Source of the DNA: Echinostoma caproni
Taxonomy: Eukaryota; Platyhelminthes; Trematoda; Plagiorchiida; Echinostomatidae
Reading direction: 5' to 3'
Assembly: GCA_900618425.1 (NCBI GenBank)
Contig: UZAN01045669.1
Coordinates: forward strand, 5,413-19,784
Length of the DNA stretch: 14,372 bases
The notes below the pieces were generated by a model that did no database searches, was not told the origin of the DNA, and saw nothing but the letters and a program-made list of their open reading frames with translations. This document shows, piece by piece, positions 7,261-14,372 of the stretch. The first letter of the stretch is position 1; each line of letters starts with the position of its first letter. A program made the position numbers and the translations under genes.

Positions 7261-9968
7261 TTCTAAATTCTTCTCATTAGGTGTAACAAATAATCAATCA
7301 ATTATTTGCTATGAGAAACCCCAACAAAACGAACAAGCTTGGTTTTGAGCAAGTTTTGTAATCAGCTGCAAGGTTTATCAAAATAGTATGCACACACATA
7401 CACGCATGCGATTTCGATATGGCCTCCCCTAATCTATGCTAATGCATTGGCCGGAGGATGAATCTTTCGAAAACGACCTTAATCGCTAGTTCAGCTTTTC
7501 ACAAAAACTGATTCCATTCACATTGAAATGAGAGTTCTGTCAAGATATGACTTTATTGAGACAATTTTATTTTACAAACCACAGTATTTGTGAATGTTAC
7601 TGTAGTTAGTAGGATGAAGCACTAGTGGAGTAAAATAGTCAGTCAACCCAATGGCTTACGTTCAATGTGATCGACTAATCAATTCTAAACCGGCATCACG
7701 TTTGAAGTATTTTAACTGGTGCTGGTTGTTCTCATGCCAATTTATTTGATATTTTCATAAGTTTCAAACGTATTTTCCGCTGGTTATCTCATGAAAACAT
7801 AAAATCCATAAGACGTTCCCGAAACACATTTGAAAAATTTTGCAAATTCTATCGCTGAGATGGTCACACTAGATAGATAATGACTAAAAACATACGTTTG
7901 TATAAGTTAGTCGAAACCACTTTTCCCCACAGCTACCACTGCTTTTTAGAATATTTCAGTTTTTACTTCAGCCACCTGGATAGACGAATTATTCGAATTC
8001 TTTTTATCAAATAGTACTGGATCTTTGTGATGTGAACACCAAAACCGTGGACGAATGACATGACCGACTTCATGCATACCACGTTGTGAATGAGAAGCAC
8101 AATGTTCCTACCCAGTTTGTGTCGAACAAATACAATAGCAGAAAACCAACGTGGAAACAAAACGCTGTCTGCTGACAGAATAATGTATGATTTGCGTCAC
8201 GAAACCCATTCGCTATTTGTGCTGCGCCACATCGTCACGCATCGGATATTTCATTTTGATTGAGCAGCCAGTGAATGGAACAAATCCCCAGGTGGTTGGT
8301 TGATAGTAGAGTATTAAATTACAGCAGTTTTCATCAGGTGCTTATACTTCATCTGGTGCGTTTAAGGAACAAAAACAATCTGCTCAGTGTTTGTTACTTT
8401 GTTTTGTATCCATGATTTATTTCTTCTCCCACAACTATTCCGTTCTGTGGGGTATCGTCTCAGCAAAGTCCGAACCGTTTTCGACTTTACTCTCACGATC
8501 CACGCACCGACCGTGATTCCCACACTACCCCTAAGAGGGAGTAGAGCGCGGAGTGAAAGAGAAGATGCCCTTTTTAGATTGGAATTGGAACACACTTCTT
8601 CTCTGGGAATGACCATCTGAATGATGCATTGGAGCATTACAAACAATTCGTCATTCTCACCGTAAACACGTTTCACATTTTCTTCGAAAACAGCGAAACT
8701 TACGCACACAGAAACATTCTAGCAATAAGAAATCCTGAATTACTGTGTACCAGTACTTTTTTATCTGCCTGGATTGTGGACATTGTACAGTGGCCAGTCA
8801 TTTTATGTGGAGGATTTATAAGTTTCATATATTGCGATTTCACTAACACGTATGAACAAGATGGGTAGAAAGAAGATTCTGGTTGATCTTAGGGGAAAAT
8901 AATAAATTTTGATTCCTTATGGTTCCAGTTGTGCAAAAGATGTAAATGGTGAGAAACAGATATCTTGTAGGCAACCAATTGAGTGAGTTTATAAAAACGT
9001 TTATGTGTGGGTAAATTGGTTATACATATATTTCGTAATAAGTAGTATGTGAATGACTGGACAAAATTTCCCTGGAAGCACGGGACCAGTTTCGCTATAC
9101 TTGACGGCATGCATTTATTTTGCAGTCTTTTGCCAGTTCATTCAAATACTTACACTCCGGAAGTATATTTTTGTCACAATAACCTTGTTTGCAACACCGA
9201 GTGGCTTTTGGATAGACAGCTCTTTTAGAGCCAGTTCATTGAAGAATCAATGCTATGATACGATGTTTTTGTAAGTGGGTTAGATGCTACTAACCGCAAA
9301 AAACGTGACATCGATCGTCTTTACTGAAGATATATTCTTATATATATTGATCTTATACCTCTCCCTCGGCATTCCTGATGTGCCACAAACCATTCTGTGC
9401 TTGCGTTTAAGCTCCTCTTTACCACCATGCAAACACATCCAACGTACTCAGCAATCTCGAAAACCGGTTATGGAATGAACAAAAATTTGTTTGATCCTTT
9501 CAAACAAAATACCTTATCAACAGAAAAACCGGTGAAGATCAGTTGTCAAAAATGTGTACCCCCCGAAGCTACATACTGTTCGATCAGTTCTGTTTTCGCT
9601 ATGTAATTCTATGATAATAAATTACTTGAGGCAAGGTCGTTCTTCATTCTGCATTGCTAAAACCTAATTCTAGGACCATTTCAATTGCGTAGAACCCTAC
9701 GAATCACATACTGCAAGTGATGCAATCTTACCGAATTCTCGATCGTTTGTCAAGATCAACAAAAGGTGCATACAGTTTTTGACTTCACTGATGATGAATG
9801 ATTCCGCAAGCGCGCACGTGCGACAGAGAGTGCAAGATTCATTGCATCGGATATGAGTATGGCAGCACAGTGAGTAGGGGCTAAAACAAAACGGATGTGC
9901 TGATTATTGTTTTCAAAATACATGAAAAAAAAACAAGAGGTCTCACCCGTAAAGTGCGGGGATTACAA
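7261..9968. other. Anonymous AT-rich DNA, no gene recognised
   Basis: No gene, RNA or known element is supported. A patch at about 8430-8620 is richer in GC than its flanks and open on both strands for 60-115 codons (8362-8709 minus; 8387-8620 plus), but neither translation shows a family motif. It may be a fragment of an unknown repeat. The short phrase TAGTGCTTC occurs on the minus strand near 7615-7623 without the rest of the SINE. Confidence 0.5.
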
Positions 9969-9984
9969 CACACACACACACACA
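9969..9984. repeat. (CA)8 microsatellite
   Basis: Eight perfect CA units, directly followed by GTCATT. No associated gene. Confidence 0.95.
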
Positions 9985-10213
9985 GTCATTACTCAAGCAC
10001 CAGTTTATGGCCGAAATTTCATATTCTATGCCCAGTACGGCATGACTTAGACTTGCACTATTTTCATGACACAATCTAAACCAGGGATTGGTTCATTTGC
10101 AGACGAGTGGTGGCTACTCGTGTGGCCAGTCGACCGTTTCCCGTAGCTCCTTGTTTTACTTTGATCTGGCCGCAACCGCCAAGGTGATTTTTACACCAAC
10201 ATGCTTTTGTGTT

Positions 10214-10283
10214 TGTGCGTGCGTGCGTGTGTGCGTGTGTGTGTATGTGCATGCATGCGTGCGCGTGTGCGTGCGTGCGTGCG
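10214..10283. repeat. 70-bp alternating pyrimidine-purine tract (TG/CG/CA)
   Basis: From T10214 to G10283 every step alternates pyrimidine and purine (units TG, CG, TA and CA, including TGCATGCATGCG in the middle). The alternation breaks only at GA (10283-10284). Such tracts are the classic Z-DNA-prone sequence. Overlapping open frames on both strands translate to Cys/Val/Arg or His/Ala/Thr low-complexity and are artefacts of the repeat. Confidence 0.95.
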
Positions 10284-10742
10284 AGCACGTACTGGCCACA
10301 AAGCGCCTCAACCAAATCATCAGGTTAATAACTGCTTACCCCTACTCCAACCCCGCCCAATGCCCGGTTTCATGCTTCCATTAGAATGCCATTACTTTTT
10401 CGTGTTATCAACGACCTACCCCAGTTTGCTGTCTGAAAATCCATGACAAATTTGTTCCAAATCCACGAAGTTTGCCGGGAGAGAGCTGCTCAGATCGACC
10501 GGTTGATTCGGCCAATCTATTAGCAACACCGTCTTGTCTGAATTACCAACCGATACAGGAGATAACGATGTTTGGTGCGTACATCTCAGGCATAGGGTTA
10601 CGTAATGCCGGGTGAAAGAAGGCCAGCTACCGCGCACTACGTTAGGCAGCATGCAATTGCGTGTGGTTAGTCTTCACACGCTGTCGGGGAGTAAATTTCA
10701 ATTTAGACGATCGAAGTTTCGGATCTATCGGTTTTGGAAATN

Positions 10743-10809
<67 letters not shown>

Positions 10810-10834
10810 CATATAGATAGATAGATGGATAGAT
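10743..10834. repeat. Compound microsatellite (CT)15 - (AT)15 - (GATA)n
   Basis: An N at 10742 is followed by (CT)15 to 10772, (AT)15 to 10802, a short GTATATACAT bridge, and ATAGATAGATAGATGG with a further GATAGAT to 10834. The N at the edge of the CT run suggests that the consensus was uncertain there, so the repeat length in this assembly may be wrong. Confidence 0.97.
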
Positions 10835-12558
10835 CACGCAAACACGACGCAAGTATTTGGGTTTGTACACGGGAAATTCTAATGGTTTTAGTGGAACTTT
10901 ACGAAACCGGTCAATATGGTCTGATTTGATGCTCACATTCTGCTTTTATAACTTCATAACAACAATCCCAGCCCACGCTAGTAGGTAAGAGAAAAATATA
11001 TATTGCACAACACACGCGCTCTGCATCAGTTTGGTATTGCTCTGGTGACCAAGTAAGCGGATGAATGGATTAATTCGATGTTTAGTTATCATGCTCTGTG
11101 TCGACTAAACTAGCTTGCATTCTGCAGTAAGCATCAGCTGAAATGCAGAAAAAATACCCTGGACTTAAGTGTGCCTTCTTGCACTGTAGTGTTCTCTGTT
11201 TAAGTTTCTGCTAAGAAATAATAGCTTCAGTTAACACAAAACGTTACGTTTGTCAGGTTCGCATCCGTTGTCTCTTTTCTTCTACAAAAACAGATCTTTC
11301 ATATTCCGTAGTTTATTCAAATGATCATTCTGATGTTCCAAAAATCTAATTTTTGTTAAGTTTTGATGGAACGTATTATCGAAGTTGAACGTTTTCATGT
11401 ACAACATCTATGGTAGCCTACAAAGATTCACCTTTGGGTTTCTTGAAAGTTCTGGCCTATTGTGAGTTCCGTTGCTGTGCTCGTTAGTGTAACCCGAAAA
11501 AAGTCATCAGTTTGAAATTGTCATGAGTATTTGCCAGTGCAAGTTTGGCTTTGTTCAACTCACCATGATCAACTTCAAACTACCTAGGCGGGTAGGCGCT
11601 AGACCACGTAGTGTGCCACGTGAAACAGCCCACCGATTTCAATCTCAGTGGCCCGGGGTACTTAGTGAAACGCACTCCTAAAAGGCCGCGGTTTGACAGG
11701 TACACATTCCCGTGGCGGGGCGGGGGGAGCTCACGTAAAGATTATAAAATAAAATGGAACCACGGAGCCGTGCCTTTCTTTGTGGAGGAGGAGAGGGTTC
11801 AGTGGTATGTAGGATACTTACAGATTTTTAAAGATGAGTCAACTTATATTCGTACAACAAACTAATAATTCAACGAAACCGACTGAGCTGTACTTCACTT
11901 GACAGATAACAATCTTCTGAAACTTACGACAAGTTGGATCCGGTAAGTTTGCCGTCACTTCAAATATTCTTCATTATTCAGCTGTTTGCATTATAACAGG
12001 ATAAGGCACCAATAGCACGTTGCAAATACATGCCGGAAACAAAAATGAAGACATATTTATATATAATATAAAAAAAAACACTTGCCGTGGCATAGTGCCT
12101 ACAGAGTCGTGTGCACCAATCACGATTCTAGGATTTTAATTTAAACGTTCAGTTACAAATACACCATTTTATTTCACGATTTCACCAATCACGGAACTTT
12201 GAAATGCGAGAAAGAAAGAAAACGAAATACATTCAAGAATATCTTCTCTCACTGCATTGTGGTAAGAAAAGTGGCAAGGTTAAATATTTACATTTAAAAT
12301 TCAGATTAGTTCGACGCAATGAGTTTTACCTATCAATTATGCGTTGTCTTGAAAACAAAACCAGTGGGTAACATCCAACATGTGACGATAACATATAAAT
12401 ATATCCCGTCAACTTAGCACAGTCAAATATAAATTTTTATTATGGGTAAATTACATAGCTGGTGGTTATTGAATCTCACAGGATCTCTGTACAAATTGGG
12501 TTCGGTTAGTACAACAGGAAATAGAAAGTTATAAGGTTCACTCCCGAGTACTGAACAG
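10835..12558. other. Anonymous DNA; includes probable LINE 3' untranslated part at its right end
   Basis: No gene is recognised between 10835 and about 12430. A GC-rich patch at 11580-11780 carries an open frame (11611-11865) with no recognisable motif. From 12558 down to about 12430 on the minus strand the sequence lies directly after the stop codon of the LINE ORF2 fragment, and it reaches an AATAAA-type signal (minus strand of 12436-12441). This stretch is probably the LINE 3' untranslated region. Confidence 0.5.
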
Positions 12559-12894
12559 TTAAGTTTTCAATGGTTTATCCAGTCCCGATTTGAATGACTT
12601 GATGGTTGCAGCAAAAGATTGAGGTGGTAGGGAGTTTCAGGCATTAAATATTTTGAGGCTGAAAGAGTGACGCTTACAGTTTAGCCGACTCTGATGGAGA
12701 AAAAAGTTTGTATAGATTTCCCCCAGAGTGATCGTTTCTGATAGTTTTCGTACAGAGTACACAAGGTGGTTTGGTTGATTTGGTATTTGATATAGGAAGA
12801 TCACGTCTCTCCGTATTTGACTGTATTCGGACGAATAGAGTCCGAGATTTTACAGTCTTTGACCGCAAATCTTAAACTGTAACGCTTTACCAAA
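12559..12894 (-). pseudogene. CR1/jockey-type LINE ORF2 C-terminal fragment
   Basis: One minus-strand frame of 112 codons matches the region after the reverse transcriptase in CR1-like non-LTR retrotransposons. It shows GQRL-NLGLYSSEY, then IRRDVIFLYQIPNQ (compare RRLRGDLI..YKIL), HQSRLNCKRHSFSLKIFNA, NSLPPQSF (compare VWNSLPP) and a terminal SFKSGLDKPLKT before the natural stop at 12559-12561. Two in-frame stops break it. TAA at 12850-12852 sits between QRL and NLGL. TGA at 12637-12639 replaces the usual Trp of the WNSLP motif. The frame is otherwise unshifted. The RT and endonuclease domains are absent, so this is an ordinary 5'-truncated LINE copy. The fragment ends about 60 bases from SINE copy C, which is on the same strand. 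Subfamily assignment (CR1 against another jockey-group clade) is less certain than the LINE identity. Confidence 0.87.
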
Positions 12895-12957
12895 TCTGAA
12901 TAAATTTGACTAGATTCAAGGCGGAAGACCGGTACGGTTGGGCTAATTATGCTGAAA

Positions 12958-13145
12958 TAGATTTCAACTGGCTATCCTTCGGACTTCCCTTCGCACAAAA
13001 TCCTCAGTTCTTCCAGTCAACCAAAAGCTCGGAAAACAACAGACTTTCATTACGGTTCATTAGTAGTGCATATCCACCGTCCCGCTGAGGTTTGAACTTT
13101 GGATCCATCTCATGGAAGGCGTGTGTGTTACCAGTGATAATCCGA
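12958..13145 (-). mobile_element. tRNA-derived SINE, copy C, with eroded hammerhead core
   Basis: Read on the minus strand from about 13145, it contains ATCACTGGTAA (A-box region), CACACGCCTTCCATGAGATG (anticodon-arm-like part), AGTTCAAACC (degenerate B box, 13089-13098) and CAGCGGGACGGTGGATATGC leading into GCACTACT, as in copy A. The ribozyme remnant is GCACTA (13064-13069), CTAATGA (13057-13063, G5 changed to A) and GAAA (13045-13048), with only eight bases left for helix II. The 3' body (13023 to 12958) begins TGGTTGACTGGA, includes GATTTTGTGCGAAG and AAGGATA, and ends GTTGAAATC. It matches copy D closely. CCTTCCATG in the head resembles a glycine tRNA (UCC) anticodon arm, a hint of ancestry only. 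Confidence 0.72.
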
Positions 13146-13220
13146 AACAGCAAACTGACTGACAATCACTGAAGATGACACCGGAATAAACATGAATTGG
13201 CATTCCGATTCAACCCTGGC

Positions 13221-13418
13221 ATGGGCTGCTTAGCGCAGTAGTGGTATGCACACCTTCCATGCGATGTATCCGGAACACAAAAGATGGAACAAAACGGTAG
13301 AAATGCACTACCGATTAGCTCGTTTAGGAGTGAAAATAGAGTTTTGTGTTTTTGAGTGTATGGTTGACTGGAGATTTTGCGCGAAGAGGGATTCCAAAGG
13401 ATAATCGGTTGAAATCAA
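13221..13418 (+). mobile_element. tRNA-derived SINE, copy D, with degenerate hammerhead core
   Basis: The head has a good A-box-like TAGCGCAGTAGTGG (13231-13244) followed by GCACACCTTCCATGCGATG. The B box has decayed to CCGGAACAC. The core region at 13305-13335 has GCACTA (13305-13310), CCGATTA in place of CTGATGA, a helix II made of GCTC (13318-13321) with GAGT (13328-13331), and GAAA (13332-13335). No downstream TAGTGC is left to close helix I. The 3' body (13361-13418) begins TGGTTGACTGGA and carries GATTTTGCGCGAAG, AAGGATA and GTTGAAATC, nearly identical to copy C on the other strand. D and C are therefore head-to-head inverted copies with about 75 bases between their heads. Confidence 0.72.
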
Positions 13419-14372
13419 CGTGAATTATCTCACACCATTACTTACAGGTGACTAAAATGTAGTAAAACTGCATTACGCCTTTTGAGATCGCAAAAACGGA
13501 AATGCAGCATTTTCTCCCAGATGGAACTGATCTTGCTATGCAGAACTGCACATTTGAGTTACGAATGCATAAACGATTGAAAGGAAGCTTTCCGAATATG
13601 CATACCTGATGAGAATCATTGACCGCGTAGTCGTAGGAGTGATCCCGCAATGTTCTTGTTGAAATGCAGGTACTGCTGACGAGTCACAAATAGGAGAAAA
13701 TAAGTTTTTTAGTGCTCTTTGTCTCGCAACACATGGTTCGTTAATGCAAAGAAATGCATTTAGCTTCTGGCGCGTTCATGAATTCCACAGTAGTGAAATC
13801 CGTCCTGAGGAACATCTGCAGGGCCTGATGTCTGCGAACAGTCGAACAGGATAAACCAAATAGCATATTCTCAATTAATTCAGTCCTTCATTCAAAATGA
13901 TGACTGCTGCCAGTGTTGCTTCAACGGTTTCGATTTTAGTCCCGATCGGGAAACAAAACGTAAACACCGCTCATCAGTTACAGCAAGGTCAAATGCAATT
14001 CATAACTTGCAGTCAGTTGTAACACACACTGCGACGTAGTTGCAGATCGAAAACATCACGTAGCGTCCCACATCTGGGAAAGCAACGGGTTTCATTGTTG
14101 TTACTGTGATTCATAGTCTCTATGCTACAGAGTGGAAACCCGGTGAACTTGGGTGCTCAATCGTTTCAAATATAACAATACTCCTGCATTTTGAGTCTGA
14201 GTTGGAGTTTGTACAAAAGTGTCGAATTTCTTTTGTGGGTTTTCATTTTCTGTCTTCCACACAGCCCCAAATCCAACACCAACATCTTTTATTTAGAGTG
14301 AACTCTATGTTATTATCTTCCAGGGAATATAAACAAAAATCCTCTTTATTCAACTCACATACGAAATGAAGT
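13419..14372. other. Anonymous AT-rich DNA, no gene recognised
   Basis: Short open frames at 13438-13650 (minus) and 14106-14369 (plus) show no motif or splice-bounded exon that I can recognise. No RNA fold or repeat copy found elsewhere in the window reappears here. Confidence 0.5.

Noticed and set aside
7610..7630. Extra copy of the SINE tail (TAGTGCTTC on the minus strand)
   Set aside because: Only about ten bases match, and neither a B box nor a ribozyme core lies upstream on that strand.
8629..8868. Hydrophobic open frame as a small membrane protein
   Set aside because: AT-rich DNA read in frame gives hydrophobic residues by chance; there is no start context, partner exon or conservation visible.
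10076..10446. Several overlapping open frames on both strands with Cys/Val or His/Ala/Thr repeats
   Set aside because: They are translations of the alternating TG/CG tract and have no sequence other than low complexity.
11611..11865. Host gene exon in the GC-rich patch
   Set aside because: No recognisable family motif, no clear splice-site support and a low-complexity G-rich centre; left as anonymous.
13604..13640. CTGATGAG as a hammerhead core
   Set aside because: No GAAA strand follows at a suitable distance and no flanking stems form. The same holds for CTGATGA at about 9788 (plus) and on the minus strand near 8333, 10317, 11505 and 13973.

Overview
The window looks like repeat-rich intergenic or intronic DNA from a flatworm, most probably a digenean trematode (fluke). 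I base this on the decayed elements. There are two Penelope-like retroelement (PLE) fragments whose protein sequence resembles fluke PLEs, one CR1/jockey-type LINE tail, and several copies of a short tRNA-derived element that carries a hammerhead-ribozyme-like core, as in the Schistosoma Sm-alpha family. I see no intact protein-coding host gene, no rRNA and no true tRNA gene. Exact species and chromosome position cannot be read from the sequence.

Layout. Positions 1-719 hold nothing I recognise. From about 1741 down to 720 on the minus strand lies a 5'-truncated PLE: reverse transcriptase with a lost catalytic Asp, linker, and GIY-YIG endonuclease. It abuts, head to head at about 1741-1743, a second PLE 3' fragment on the plus strand (about 1743-2335). 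Plus-strand copies of a tRNA-derived SINE lie at about 2676-2823 (copy A) and 4670-4752 (copy B). Copy A folds into a nearly complete type I hammerhead ribozyme (2759-2803). Copy B has lost that segment. A different repeat near 7010-7260 holds a second, independent hammerhead-like fold in the type III arrangement (7193-7235) with all invariant core bases present. From 7261 to 12558 there is mostly anonymous AT-rich DNA with microsatellites, including a 70-bp perfectly alternating pyrimidine-purine tract and a CT/AT/GATA compound repeat next to an N. A CR1-like LINE ORF2 C-terminus lies on the minus strand at 12559-12894. It is followed by two further copies of the hammerhead SINE in inverted, head-to-head orientation: C, minus, about 12958-13145, and D, plus, about 13221-13418.

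Interaction. Nothing here works as an operon. The shared theme is retroposition: PLE and LINE fragments are dead on arrival (5'-truncated, stops, frameshifts). The short tRNA-derived elements would depend on RNA polymerase III boxes and on enzymes supplied in trans. The most interesting content is the ribozyme-like RNA: comparison of copies A to D shows helix II kept by different base pairs in A and D, while B and C have lost or shortened the core.
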